Notes: generated by a model from the sequence alone, not told the origin. DNA of 64,000 nucleotides from JAVBRA01 sp031548435 (GCA_031548435.1 JAVBRA010000007.1:93328-157327), one strand, 5' to 3'. Counted from the stretch's first letter, positions 9,137 through 18,129 are shown. Program-made: numbers and translations.

Positions 9137-9424
9137 TTAGATAACATAGCTACCTTTTTTTGAGGGATGCGTCGAACAGGCTCCAGGAGTACACGCTTTT
9201 CCTTCACCAGCATGATTCCAGAAACAACTGGGAACAACTGTTTTTTGACAGTGATCACACCATGTTTTTTGCGCATTCCAGTTATCCGGTAATCCATTGG
9301 ACTCATCAGAGGTAAGCGCTTCCACATTCTGATCGAAGAGGGTCTGTTCGTTTTTGTCGATGAAGAACAGCGTCAACGAAACACACACGGCAACAGATGC
9401 CATCAAATAATAGATCTTTTTCAT
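9137..9424 (-). CDS. NVEAL-family exported peptide
   Basis: 95 residues from the ATG at 9424. An N-terminal hydrophobic signal (KKIYYLMASVAVCVSLTLFF) is followed by the family's hallmark LFDQNVEALTSDE (N33-V-E-A-L37) and a cysteine-rich C-terminus with six Cys after the NVEAL box. NVEAL proteins are small exported proteins of unknown role, common in Bacteroidales. It precedes the propeller lipoprotein in a two-gene operon. Confidence 0.85.
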   Translation of the reverse strand: MKKIYYLMASVAVCVSLTLFFIDKNEQTLFDQNVEALTSDESNGLPDNWNAQKTWCDHCQKTVVPSCFWNHAGEGKACTPGACSTHPSKKGSYVI

Positions 9425-9675
9425 AGGATAAAGAAATAATGGGGTTACAAGGACAAATATACAACAATTTCGCAAATCAAAAAAAATATCACACAAAACA
9501 ATAAAAATTTATTCGTAATCATCATAAATCATTGACTATAATTTATATACCCATATACCATAATACAAACGAACAACGCATCTACAGACAAAAACACTTC
9601 CCACACACTACAATAATACGAAAACAGACAATTGTTCCCGCAACCCAACAAACCCGAAAAGCGCGGCATAAACGC
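9425..9675. other. Gene-free interval between divergent genes
   Basis: AT-rich spacer between the leftward NVEAL gene and the rightward PBP gene. I see no convincing gene or strong hairpin here; it probably holds the leftward promoter. Confidence 0.5.
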
Positions 9676-9705
9676 CTTGCAGATAGAATAAAAGTTGTAT
9701 TTTTG
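9676..9705 (+). promoter_or_regulatory. Candidate promoter of the PBP gene
   Basis: CTTG (9676-9679), an 18-bp spacer and TATTTTTG (9698-9705) fit the Bacteroidetes -33/-7 pattern. The -7 box lies 23 bp before the PBP start codon, implying a very short leader. Confidence 0.55.
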
Positions 9706-9728
9706 TGGCGAAATAGGGAGCCCTCAGC

Positions 9729-12116
9729 ATGAAAAAAGCCGCCACACGCACCGCCAAACCCACCAAACCCAACCAAACCAAAGAGCAAAAGTTCACGAAA
9801 TGGTTCTGGCGCATTTTCCTGGCGCCATTCGCCGTGCTGTTCCTGCTGCTGTTACTGGCCGGGGTCGGCGTGTTCGGGAGCCTGCCCACGTTCGAGGAGC
9901 TGGAAAATCCCAAGAGCAACCTGGCCACGCAGATCATCTCGGCCGACGGGGAGGACATCGGCAATTTCTCGATCCAGAACCGCGTGTACGTTTCGTACGA
10001 GGAGATATCGCCCTTCGTGGTGGCCGCGCTGGTTTCGACCGAGGACGCCCGCTACTACCGCCACTCCGGGATCGACTTCAAGGGGCTGGGGCGCGTGGCC
10101 GTGAAAACCATCACCCTGATGAACCGCAACCAGGGCGGGGGCAGCACCATCTCGCAACAGCTGGCAAAAAATCTCTTTCCGCGCGATACCGTCTACCGCC
10201 GCAACCCCCTCGTAAAAACAGGCAAGCTGGCCGTGGCCAAGCTCAAGGAGTGGATCGTGGCCGTGAAGCTCGAACACAACTACACCAAGGAAGAGATCAT
10301 CGCCATGTACCTCAACACGGTCGAATACGGCAACAACGCGTTCGGCATCAAGTCGGCCGCGCAGACTTTTTTCAGCAAAACCCCGGCCGAACTGAACATC
10401 CAGGAGGCGGCCACGCTGGTAGGCATGGTCAACGCCCCCACGCGCTACAGTCCGCGCCGCAACTACGACCGGTCGCTGGCGCGCCGCAACACGGTGATCT
10501 CGCGCATGGACAAAAGCGGATACATCACCGGCCATGTGCGCGACTCGCTCTGCAAACTGTCCATCGAACTCGACTTCCATCCCATCTCGCACGACGAGGG
10601 GATCGGCACCTACTTCCGCGAAATGATCCGCCTGGTGATGACCATGCCGCGGCCCAAGCGGTCGCAGTACGCCAACGACTGGGACTACGAATACGAACTC
10701 CGGCGCTGGGACGAAAACCCGCTCTACGGCTGGATCTACAAAAACAGGAAGAGCGACGGCTCGATGTACAACCTCTACAAAGACGGGCTCAAAATTTATG
10801 TCACGATCGACTCGCGGATGCAACGCTACGCCGAGCAGGCGCTCTACCTGCACCTCAAAACCACCGTCCAGCCGAAGATGGACGAGCAGGTCAAGCGCAG
10901 CGGCACTCCCTACCGCGGCGCCTCCAAGTCCGACATCGAAGCGTCGATCGACCGCGCGGTGCGGCTTTCCGACCGGTGGCGCGAGATGAAAAAAGCGGGC
11001 TATTCAGACGCCGACATCCTGAAGGAGTTCGCCAAACCGGTGGACATGACCGTTTTCTCGTACCGCGGCCCCGTCGACACGACGATGACTCCGCTCGATT
11101 CGGTGAAATACTACAAAACGCTGATGCGCGCGTCGTTCGTGGCGGTCGACCCGATCAGCAGCCAGGTGAAGGCGTACGTCGGCGGCGTCGACTTCAAATA
11201 CTTCAAGTACGACATGGCCAAACAGGGCAAGCGGCAGGTGGGATCGACCATCAAGCCGTTCGTCTACACGTTCGCCATCGACCAACTGGGGCTGACCCCG
11301 TGCACCGAGGTGCCGAACCTGCAAACCACCATCGAATCTCCCAACGGGAAGATATGGACTCCGCGCGAAGCCTCGAAGGTGGAGTACAACGGCGAGATGC
11401 ACCCGCTGAGCTGGGGGCTGGCCAACAGCCGCAACAACTATTCGGCCTGGATCATGAAAGCGGCGCACAACCCCGACGTGGTGGCCGACTTCATCCACAA
11501 GCTGGGCATGACCAGCTACATCTACCCGGCCTACGCGTTGTGCCTGGGCTCGTCCGACGCTTCGCCCTACGAGCTGGCCGGAGCTTATTCGACGTTCGTG
11601 AACAAGGGGATCTCGACCGAGCCGATCTTCGTGACCCGCATCGAAGACCAGCACGGCAACGTCATCTCGTCGTTCATTCCGCAGGGGCACGACGCCATCA
11701 GCGAGCAGGTGGCCTACACCATGATCACCATGTTGCAGGGGGTGGTCAACGGCGGAACAGCCAGCAGGCTCCGCTACCGCTACGGCTTCACGGGCGAAAT
11801 GGGTGGCAAAACCGGAACCTCGCAGAACAACTCCGACGCCTGGTTTGTGGGTGTGACGCCCAAGCTGGTGGGTGCGGCCTGGATGGGCGGCGACGACATG
11901 AGCATCAACTTCGCCTCGGGCGGTGAGGGGGCGGCAATGGCCCTGCCCATCTACGCCGACTTCCTGAAGATGGTCTATGCCGACAAGGCGCTGGGAGTCA
12001 CACAGGACGACAAGTTCCTGTTGCCGTACGGAGGCTATCAGGCCCCCTGCCGGTCTGAAAACCCGTACCTCGACAGCGGCGAATTCCTGTTCGACGGCGA
12101 GGACGACTTTTTCTGA
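9729..12116 (+). CDS. Class A penicillin-binding protein (PBP1A-type, bifunctional peptidoglycan synthase)
   Basis: 795 residues. A basic cytoplasmic tail and one membrane anchor (about 28-50) precede a GT51 glycosyltransferase domain with STEDARYYRHSG (catalytic Glu105) and GGSTISQQLAKNLF. The penicillin-binding transpeptidase domain follows with S506-T-I-K509, an SRN motif and K694-T-G696. It polymerises and cross-links peptidoglycan in the periplasm. An insertion between the two domains (about 310-440) contains a charged loop. It is transcribed alone or with asd, 197 bp further on. Confidence 0.95.
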   Translation: MKKAATRTAKPTKPNQTKEQKFTKWFWRIFLAPFAVLFLLLLLAGVGVFGSLPTFEELENPKSNLATQIISADGEDIGNFSIQNRVYVSYEEISPFVVAALVSTEDARYYRHSGIDFKGLGRVAVKTITLMNRNQGGGSTISQQLAKNLFPRDTVYRRNPLVKTGKLAVAKLKEWIVAVKLEHNYTKEEIIAMYLNTVEYGNNAFGIKSAAQTFFSKTPAELNIQEAATLVGMVNAPTRYSPRRNYDRSLARRNTVISRMDKSGYITGHVRDSLCKLSIELDFHPISHDEGIGTYFREMIRLVMTMPRPKRSQYANDWDYEYELRRWDENPLYGWIYKNRKSDGSMYNLYKDGLKIYVTIDSRMQRYAEQALYLHLKTTVQPKMDEQVKRSGTPYRGASKSDIEASIDRAVRLSDRWREMKKAGYSDADILKEFAKPVDMTVFSYRGPVDTTMTPLDSVKYYKTLMRASFVAVDPISSQVKAYVGGVDFKYFKYDMAKQGKRQVGSTIKPFVYTFAIDQLGLTPCTEVPNLQTTIESPNGKIWTPREASKVEYNGEMHPLSWGLANSRNNYSAWIMKAAHNPDVVADFIHKLGMTSYIYPAYALCLGSSDASPYELAGAYSTFVNKGISTEPIFVTRIEDQHGNVISSFIPQGHDAISEQVAYTMITMLQGVVNGGTASRLRYRYGFTGEMGGKTGTSQNNSDAWFVGVTPKLVGAAWMGGDDMSINFASGGEGAAMALPIYADFLKMVYADKALGVTQDDKFLLPYGGYQAPCRSENPYLDSGEFLFDGEDDFF

Positions 12117-12313
12117 CATTAACGCCAAGTAGAGAAACAGGCATCGTCGCGAGATACAAAGTATCTCCCAAAAATTTTCGGAGCCACCGGCTCTCTTGTT
12201 ATTAAAACAGGACTCATAAACGTTCACAAGTTAAAGAAGCAATCTTGTTAAGAAAGCATTTCCGATGCCTTTTTTCAAAAAGCTTCGAAGTAAAATCATA
12301 GCAAAACAGAAAA

Positions 12314-13309
12314 ATGAAAGTAGCGGTATTCGGCGCCACCGGATTGGTAGGTGGCGTGATGTTGAAAGTTTTGGAGGAAAGGAATTTCCCCGTAACGGAG
12401 TTGATTCCCATTGCCAGCGAACGTTCGGCGGGCAAGCAGGTCGAGTTCAAGGGAAGGAAATATACGGTGGTGGTGCCGCAGCAGGGGCTGGAAATGAAAC
12501 CCGAGCTGGTGATTCTGTCGGCCGGGGGGGGCACTTCGCTCGAATGGGCGCCCAAGTTCGCCGAAGCGGGCTGTTATGTGGTCGACAACAGCTCGGCCTG
12601 GCGGATGGATCCGACCAAGAAGCTGGTAATTCCCGAAATCAACGCTTCGGCGCTGACCAGGGACGACCGCATCATCGCCAACCCCAACTGCTCGACGATC
12701 CAGATGCTGGTGGCCCTGGCGCCGCTGCACAAGGCGTACAAAATCCGCCGCATCGTGGTTTCGACCTACCAGGCCATCACCGGCACGGGCGTGAAGGCTG
12801 TGGCGCAAATGGAAAACGAGCGCGCAGGCGTGGAGGGCGACATGGCCTATCCGTATGTGATCGACAAAAACTGCATCCCGCAGTGCGACTCGTTTACCGA
12901 CAACGGCTATACGAAAGAGGAGATGAAGCTGGTGAACGAAACCCACAAGATCCTGGGCGACGATTCGATCCTGGTCTCGCCGACGGCCATCCGCGTGCCG
13001 GTGGTGGGAGGACACTCCGAGTCGATCAACGTTGAATTCGAAAAGAGTTTCGATCTGGCCGAGCTGCGGAACATCCTGGCATCAGCCGAGGGCATTGTGG
13101 TGATGGATAACCCCGACAAACTGGAATACCCCATGGCGCGCTACCTGCAACACCGCGACGAGGTGTTCGTGGGCCGCATCCGCCAGGACATCTCCAATCC
13201 CAAGGCCGTCAACATGTGGGTGGTGGCCGACAACCTGCGCAAAGGAGCGGCGACCAACGCGGTGCAAATCGCACAGTGCCTGCTGGACAAAGGGTTTATC
13301 AAGGCATAG
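12314..13309 (+). CDS. asd: Aspartate-semialdehyde dehydrogenase
   Basis: 331 residues. It reduces aspartyl phosphate to aspartate semialdehyde for lysine/diaminopimelate, threonine and methionine synthesis. The NADP-binding loop is GATGLVGG (7-14), the catalytic cysteine lies in NPNCSTIQ (Cys126), and the acid/base histidine in GGHSES (His234). Length and motifs match the bacterial family. A strong hairpin terminator follows the stop. Confidence 0.96.
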   Translation: MKVAVFGATGLVGGVMLKVLEERNFPVTELIPIASERSAGKQVEFKGRKYTVVVPQQGLEMKPELVILSAGGGTSLEWAPKFAEAGCYVVDNSSAWRMDPTKKLVIPEINASALTRDDRIIANPNCSTIQMLVALAPLHKAYKIRRIVVSTYQAITGTGVKAVAQMENERAGVEGDMAYPYVIDKNCIPQCDSFTDNGYTKEEMKLVNETHKILGDDSILVSPTAIRVPVVGGHSESINVEFEKSFDLAELRNILASAEGIVVMDNPDKLEYPMARYLQHRDEVFVGRIRQDISNPKAVNMWVVADNLRKGAATNAVQIAQCLLDKGFIKA

Positions 13310-13316
13310 AAGTCGA

Positions 13317-13354
13317 AAAGGAGGGGGTGGGAGGTTTCCGCCCTTCTTTTTTTG
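13317..13354 (+). terminator. Intrinsic terminator of asd
   Basis: A GC-rich hairpin with arms around AAGGAGGG and CCGCCCTT is followed by seven T on the plus strand, directly after the asd stop codon. Confidence 0.8.
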
Positions 13355-13470
13355 TCCCCATGCCTTTCAGGGAACACATTGTTCGTATAAGCCATCACGC
13401 ACCCGCGAATGGGCCGATGCGGAAAAACGCGGCTTTTTCAACCCGGGGCTTTCTCCGCTCCGAAGCCTGT

Positions 13471-13518
13471 GAACGATTTGCGGCGGCGGGACTTCAGTCC
13501 CGCCGCCGCAAATCGTTC
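13471..13518. repeat. Perfect 22-bp inverted repeat between convergent genes
   Basis: Arms 13471-13492 and 13497-13518 are exactly complementary around a 4-nt loop (TTCA), with core GCGGCGGCGGGAC. It lies between the ends of asd (+) and the DAHP synthase gene (-). It has no T tract, so it could be a bidirectional transcription barrier or a REP-like palindrome. Confidence 0.8.
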
Positions 13519-13532
13519 CCCTCCACAGGGCG

Positions 13533-14609
13533 CTACCCCTTTTTGTTCATCACCTCGTTCTGCAGGTTGATGCTCTCGATGTGAATGGCATCGAGCACCT
13601 TAGACAAAAACTCCCTGCTCAGCCCCAGGCTGTCGGATTTGGAGAGGAAACGGTCGACCACACTGCTCCAGCGCGTGCTCTGGAGGATGGTCACATCGTT
13701 GTCGCGCTTGATCTCGCCGATTTTCTCGGCCACCCTCATCCGCTTGGACAGCAGCATGAACACCTCGTTGTCCAGTTGGTCGATCTGGCCGCGCATCTGC
13801 ATCAGCGCCTGCTGGAACTCGGTTTTGCCGGTGGCCTCGGACGCCCGCCATTTGATCATCGACAACATCTCGGCCAGCCGTTCGGGAGTAATCTGCTGTG
13901 CGGCATCGCTCCAGGCATGGTCCGGGTCGACGTGGCTTTCGACGATCAGCCCGTCATAGTCGAGGTCGGCGGCCACCTGCGACACCTCGGCCAACCCGAT
14001 GCGGTTGCCGCAGATGTGCGATGGGTCGCAGATGACAGGCACCTCGGGCAGGCGGCGCTTCATTTCGATGGCCATGTGCCACATAGGGTTGTTGCGGTAT
14101 TCGCTGCCTCCGAAGTGCGAGAAGCCGCGGTGGATCAGCCCCACCTGTTCGATGTCCGCCTTCTGGATGCGTTGCATGGCCCCGGCCCACAGATCGAGAT
14201 CGGGGTTCATCGGGTTTTTCAGCAGCACGGCCACATCGGCGCCGCGCAACGCATCGGCGATATCCTGCACGCTGAACGGATTGCCCGTGGTGCGCGCCCC
14301 GATCCACAAAATATCAACGCCGAACTCCAGCGCGCTCTCGACATGTTTGGCCGTAGCCACCTCCACGGCCACAGGCATCCCGGTCTCTTTTTTAATGGCG
14401 TTGAGCCACGCCAACCCCTTGAGCCCCACGCCCTCGAACATCCCGGGACGGGTGCGCGGCTTCCATATCCCGGCGCGCAGCACATCCACCCGGCCGGTGG
14501 CGGCGATGCGGCGGCACGTTTCCATGGTTTGCTCTTCGGTCTCGGCGCTGCACGGGCCGGCCATGATGAGCGGTTTTTTCGATTTGAGGTTGAATGCTTT
14601 GGTTTCCAT
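13533..14609 (-). CDS. Bifunctional 3-deoxy-7-phosphoheptulonate synthase / chorismate mutase
   Basis: 358 residues. The N-terminal domain (about 1-255) is a DAHP synthase of the AroF/KDO8P-synthase-like type: AGPCSAETEEQT, LRAGIWKPRTRPG, DPSHICGNR. The C-terminal domain (about 265-350) is an AroQ chorismate mutase: MRGQIDQLDNEVFMLLSKRM. The fusion joins the entry reaction of the shikimate pathway with the branch to prephenate, as is usual in Bacteroidetes. It is the last gene of the aromatic operon that starts at pheA and probably falls under the attenuator there, though a 200-bp gap with a palindrome separates it from tyrA. Confidence 0.95.
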   Translation of the reverse strand: METKAFNLKSKKPLIMAGPCSAETEEQTMETCRRIAATGRVDVLRAGIWKPRTRPGMFEGVGLKGLAWLNAIKKETGMPVAVEVATAKHVESALEFGVDILWIGARTTGNPFSVQDIADALRGADVAVLLKNPMNPDLDLWAGAMQRIQKADIEQVGLIHRGFSHFGGSEYRNNPMWHMAIEMKRRLPEVPVICDPSHICGNRIGLAEVSQVAADLDYDGLIVESHVDPDHAWSDAAQQITPERLAEMLSMIKWRASEATGKTEFQQALMQMRGQIDQLDNEVFMLLSKRMRVAEKIGEIKRDNDVTILQSTRWSSVVDRFLSKSDSLGLSREFLSKVLDAIHIESINLQNEVMNKKG

Positions 14610-14641
14610 AATATTATCTCTTCATTTTATTATTTTTTATC

Positions 14642-14716
14642 TGTCATCCTGAGCGGGGATCTCCCGATCAAGGAAACAACCTTCGTTTTGAAGGAGATCC
14701 TCCGTTCAGGATGACA
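14642..14716. repeat. REP-like palindromic element
   Basis: TGTCATCCTGA (14642-14652) pairs with TCAGGATGACA (14706-14716), and inside it GGATCTCC (14657-14664) with GGAGATCC (14693-14700). This resembles dispersed intergenic palindromes with a TCATCCTGA end seen in many genomes. It sits between tyrA and the DAHP synthase gene, within the operon. Confidence 0.7.
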
Positions 14717-14810
14717 CCCCCACAAGGTGTTTTGCCGGGAGTCCACCGTTCCGGACTAAAAACATCGCCGGACGCAGCAACGCTGCTGCCAATAAACGGA
14801 TTTGCGGCTC

Positions 14811-15650
14811 CTACTTGATGATCTTCCGTATCGAGTTGGCTTTCTCCATCGCCGCCGCAAGCCCTTTGGCATCGTCTTTTTCGAGCATGTGGCGGAATAT
14901 CTGCAACTGGTGGATGTGCTCGCGCAACACGTCCAGCACATTGTACTTGTTCTGCATCAGGATCGGCACCCAGGTACTGGGCGAACTCTTGGCCAGACGC
15001 ACCGTGCTGTCGAAACCGCCGCCCGCCAGGTCGAAGATGTTCTCCGCCTCGCGTTCTTTTTCCAGCACCGTCAGCGCCAGGGCGAACGAGGTGATGTGCG
15101 AGATGTGGCTGACATAAGCCACGTGGGTGTCGTGTTCTTCGGCCTCCATATACTTGATGTTCAGTCCGATGTTGCGATAGATGCCCTCCACCAGCGACAA
15201 CGCCTGCGGGGCGCTTTTGCCGCGTTCGCAGATCACCACCGTCTTGCCTTCCATTTTTCCTTTCACCGCCGCTTCGGGCCCGCTGTATTCCGTCCCCCAC
15301 ATGGGGTGCGTGGCCACGAAATTGCCGCGCCCGGGGTGCCGCGAGATCACTTCGCACAACTCCCCCTTGGTCGATCCCATATCGATCACCACCTGTTTGT
15401 CCACCTTGTTCAATATCTTCACCGCCAGCATGGGGATGGCGCTCACCGGCACGGCCAGCACAATCAGGTCGGCCGCCGCCACCGCCTCGTCCAACTCGGC
15501 GATCCGGTCGACGATGCCAAGTTCCAGCGCCTTGTCGGCATTGGCTTTGTTGCTTTCCACGCCGATCACCTCGTCCACGATTCCCTTCTCTTTGAGGTCG
15601 AGGGCGAACGACCCCCCGATCAACCCCACACCTATGATCGCCGCTTTCAT
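14811..15650 (-). CDS. tyrA: Prephenate dehydrogenase
   Basis: 279 residues. It converts prephenate to 4-hydroxyphenylpyruvate in tyrosine synthesis. The N-terminal NAD-binding fold opens with GVGLIGGSF (7-15); THPMWGTE and the HDTHVAYVSHISH region carry the conserved histidines of the active site. There is no fused chorismate mutase or ACT domain. Its start overlaps the aminotransferase stop by 4 bp. Confidence 0.93.
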   Translation of the reverse strand: MKAAIIGVGLIGGSFALDLKEKGIVDEVIGVESNKANADKALELGIVDRIAELDEAVAAADLIVLAVPVSAIPMLAVKILNKVDKQVVIDMGSTKGELCEVISRHPGRGNFVATHPMWGTEYSGPEAAVKGKMEGKTVVICERGKSAPQALSLVEGIYRNIGLNIKYMEAEEHDTHVAYVSHISHITSFALALTVLEKEREAENIFDLAGGGFDSTVRLAKSSPSTWVPILMQNKYNVLDVLREHIHQLQIFRHMLEKDDAKGLAAAMEKANSIRKIIK

Positions 15651-16810
15651 TCCTTGATCTTGTTTAATGCGTTGGTCAATGTCCGTTCGTCGGCACAGAG
15701 GCTCACACGCATGTAGTCGTTGCCTTCGCTGCCGAAGATGCCGCCGGGAGTGATGAACACGCCCTTCTCGTACAGCAGTTTATCGCTGTACCGGTAGCAA
15801 TCCCCCACCCCTTCGGGCAGCCGCCCCCAGATGAACAACCCCGCCTGATCCGGCTCGCAGACACAGCCGATCGCCTCCATGATCTTGTATCCCAGCTCTT
15901 CCCGGCCGCGATACACCTTATCGACCGAGGCGTACCACTCGTCGCCGAGCGACAGGGCATAGGCCGCAGCCGCCTGCAACGGATAGAACATCCCCGAGTC
16001 CATGTTGCTTTTGAAGCGCAGCACCTCCTGCACGCGCTGACTGTCGGCCAGCAGAAAGCCAATGCGCCAACCGGCCATGTTATGGCTCTTGCTCAGCGAA
16101 TTGAGCTCTATCGCCACCTCTTTCGCCCCTTCGACCTGCAACAGGCTCAGGGGTTTGTCGTTGCGGATGAAACTATACGGATTGTCGTGCACGATCAGGA
16201 TGTTGTGCCTGCGTCCGAAGGCCACGATCCGCTCGAACAATTCCACCGTCGGCTTGGCCCCGGTAGGCATCTGGGGGTAGTTGACCATCATCATCTTCAC
16301 CCCTTGCAGCCCCTGCTTTTCGATTGCTTCGAAGTCGGGCATCCACCCGCCCGCAGCCGTCAGCCGGTATTGCTCGCACACGCCGCCCGAAAGCGCCACG
16401 GCCGAAGTGTAGGTCGGATATCCGGGATTGGGCACCAGCACTTTATCTCCCTTGTTCAGGTAAGCCATGCAGATATGCATCAGCCCCTCTTTCGATCCCA
16501 CCAGCGGCAGGATCTCCGACGCCGGATCAAGCGCCACGCCATAGCGGCGGGCATACCACGCCGCAGCGGCATTGCGCAGCACCGGCGCTCCGACGTACGA
16601 CTGGTAGCCGTGGTTTCCCGGCTTGGCGGCCTCGCGCGCAAGGGTTTCGATCACGCCCGCTGCCGGCGGCAGGTCGGGGCTCCCCACTCCCAGACTGATA
16701 ATCTCACGCCCCTGGGCCCTCAGCCCGTCGATCTCGCGCAGTTTCTTCGAGAAGAAATATTCTCCGACCCCCTCGAGGCGTTCCGACGGATGGATGTCAA
16801 TCAAACTCAT
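15647..16810 (-). CDS. Pyridoxal-phosphate aminotransferase, class I/II (likely aromatic amino acid step)
   Basis: 387 residues with the fold-type I signature LNSLSKSHNMAGWRIGF, where Lys241 would bind pyridoxal phosphate. Other conserved parts are GVGSPDLPP and PNPGYPTYTSA. It overlaps pheA upstream and tyrA downstream by 4 bp each, so it is translationally coupled to both. That context strongly suggests transamination of phenylpyruvate and 4-hydroxyphenylpyruvate, although the sequence resembles AlaC/LL-DAP-type enzymes and side activities are possible. Confidence 0.9.
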   Translation of the reverse strand: MSLIDIHPSERLEGVGEYFFSKKLREIDGLRAQGREIISLGVGSPDLPPAAGVIETLAREAAKPGNHGYQSYVGAPVLRNAAAAWYARRYGVALDPASEILPLVGSKEGLMHICMAYLNKGDKVLVPNPGYPTYTSAVALSGGVCEQYRLTAAGGWMPDFEAIEKQGLQGVKMMMVNYPQMPTGAKPTVELFERIVAFGRRHNILIVHDNPYSFIRNDKPLSLLQVEGAKEVAIELNSLSKSHNMAGWRIGFLLADSQRVQEVLRFKSNMDSGMFYPLQAAAAYALSLGDEWYASVDKVYRGREELGYKIMEAIGCVCEPDQAGLFIWGRLPEGVGDCYRYSDKLLYEKGVFITPGGIFGSEGNDYMRVSLCADERTLTNALNKIKE

Positions 16811-17670
16811 ATCTCGGTTCCTTTTTTATAAACTCCGTAAACATGCAACTCTTCGCTGGCGTTGCTCATCTTTTCAACCACCTGATTGAAAACGCGGATG
16901 TCCGGGAACTCCATATCCACATGGAACAGGTAGTGCCACGGCTCGCTGGGGATGGGGTAAGACTGCAACTTGGTCATATTCACCGGCGCATCTTCCATCT
17001 GTTTGAGCACCGAGAACAACGACCCGTGCTCGTTGCCGATCTTGAAATAAAGCGACGCCTTGTCGGGGCCCTCAACAACTATGCCGGCGTCGGCGGCCTT
17101 GATAATCAAGAACCGGGTATAGTTGTTCTTGATGGTGTTGATATTCGGAACAATGACTTTCAGCCCGTACAGTTCGGCAGCGCGTTGGCTCGCTATGGCG
17201 GCGGCGTTGCGCAATCCTTTTTCGGCAATCATCTTGGCGCTGAGGGCCGTATCTTCATACTCGACCAACTTCCAATCTTTTGTATCGAGGTAATCGGCAC
17301 ACTGCAACAGGGCCATCGGGTGCGAATAGACCTCCTCCACATCGTCCTCAGAGACATCGGGCAACGCCATCAGGTTCTGCCGGATGCGCAGGTAGATCTC
17401 GCCCACCACCTGCAACGAGCTGTTTTGCAGCAAACTGTAATTAGGCAGGATGCTCCCGGCAATTGAATTCTCGATGGCCATCACCCCCACATCGGCGTCT
17501 TTGGCCGCAACCGCCGCCGCCAGCTTGCGGAACGTGCTGCAACACAACAGTTCGATCTCCCGGCCGATGAACCCTTCGGCCGCAATCTGGTGGAAACTCC
17601 CTTCGTACCCCTGGATAGCCACCCTCAACCTTTTCCCCTCTTTGGGATACCCCACAATTCCTTCGTTCAT
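16807..17670 (-). CDS. pheA: Prephenate dehydratase with ACT domain
   Basis: 287 residues. The dehydratase domain (about 15-195) shows IQGYEGSFHQIAAEGF, MAIENSIAGSI and the hallmark NNYTRFLII. The ACT regulatory domain (about 205-285) has HGSLFSVLKQMEDAPVNMTKLQSYP, the binding site for feedback by phenylalanine in this family. It makes phenylpyruvate. It is the first gene of the operon and is preceded by a Phe/Tyr-rich leader peptide and an attenuator hairpin. Confidence 0.95.
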   Translation of the reverse strand: MNEGIVGYPKEGKRLRVAIQGYEGSFHQIAAEGFIGREIELLCCSTFRKLAAAVAAKDADVGVMAIENSIAGSILPNYSLLQNSSLQVVGEIYLRIRQNLMALPDVSEDDVEEVYSHPMALLQCADYLDTKDWKLVEYEDTALSAKMIAEKGLRNAAAIASQRAAELYGLKVIVPNINTIKNNYTRFLIIKAADAGIVVEGPDKASLYFKIGNEHGSLFSVLKQMEDAPVNMTKLQSYPIPSEPWHYLFHVDMEFPDIRVFNQVVEKMSNASEELHVYGVYKKGTEI

Positions 17671-17687
17671 TCTCGTTTAAATTAAAA

Positions 17688-17762
17688 GATCCCGGCCTTT
17701 TCCGGGCCGGGATCCTATGATTCGATGATTTGCTATCATTATTCACAAAGAAGTCCCAGCCC
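17688..17762 (-). promoter_or_regulatory. Transcription attenuator of the phe/tyr operon
   Basis: Terminator arms are GATCCCGGCC/GGCCGGGATC (17688-17697 and 17705-17714), followed on the minus strand by CTTTTAAT just before pheA. A competing pairing is visible: GGGCTGGGA in the leader mRNA (complement of 17754-17762) can pair with TCCCGGCCC (complement of 17704-17712), the 5' arm of the terminator. Stalling on the upstream Phe/Tyr codons would leave this antiterminator free; a ribosome reaching the leader stop would cover it. The pairings are seen; the mechanism is inferred from trp/phe attenuators. Confidence 0.85.
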
Positions 17763-17822
17763 ACCTTTTTTAAAAAAGTAGACGAAGTAAAAATAAAAAC
17801 CGAAATAACGGGCCATTTTCAT
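17739..17822 (-). CDS. Phe/Tyr-rich leader peptide of the pheA operon
   Basis: A 27-codon reading frame that begins MKMARYFGFYFYFVYFFKK and ends in GGLGLLCE. It contains six Phe and four Tyr within residues 6-17. It starts about 23 bp after a -7 promoter box and ends 24 nt before the terminator hairpin of the attenuator. The codon run serves as a sensor of charged tRNA-Phe and tRNA-Tyr; the peptide itself need have no function. Confidence 0.88.
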   Translation of the reverse strand: MKMARYFGFYFYFVYFFKKGGLGLLCE

Positions 17823-17844
17823 CTCAATGGGATCTCTTTGGGGA

Positions 17845-17852
17845 CAAAGATA
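17845..17852 (-). promoter_or_regulatory. Candidate -7 promoter element of the aromatic operon
   Basis: The minus strand reads TATCTTTG, a perfect TAnnTTTG, at the right distance before the leader peptide. The -33 box is not clear. Confidence 0.6.
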
Positions 17853-18097
17853 AAGTAAAAACAGGCATATTGTTCCGCATCGGGCATATTTTTTTGAGAA
17901 TCAGCGGATTTTTTGCCCTGCTTGCATCCAACAAACAACTGTATTTCAGATGTTTACATCATGCAACAGGCGGCATTCACGGGTTCGGCCGCATCCAAAC
18001 CGCCGCAGGATCAAAAAACAAACAAGTCCAACGCACTGAAAATGTTTTGATTGAAGCAACCCATCCGCATTCGGCATCTAACTTTGAATCGTTTTTA
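17853..18097. other. Gene-free spacer
   Basis: Between the aromatic operon promoter and the tRNA promoter. I see no gene, strong hairpin or repeat in it. Confidence 0.4.
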
Positions 18098-18129
18098 TTT
18101 GCAAAAAACACAGCAAAGCTTTATCTTTG
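18098..18129 (+). promoter_or_regulatory. Promoter of the tRNA-Tyr/tRNA-Gly operon
   Basis: TTTG (18098-18101), a 20-bp spacer and TATCTTTG (18122-18129) match the Bacteroidetes -33/-7 consensus very well, 44 bp upstream of tRNA-Tyr. Confidence 0.8.

Noticed and set aside
9695..11926. Long overlapping open frame in a second plus frame of the PBP gene
   Set aside because: Arg/Gly/His-rich shadow of the class A PBP reading frame with no domain pattern; typical of GC-rich coding DNA.
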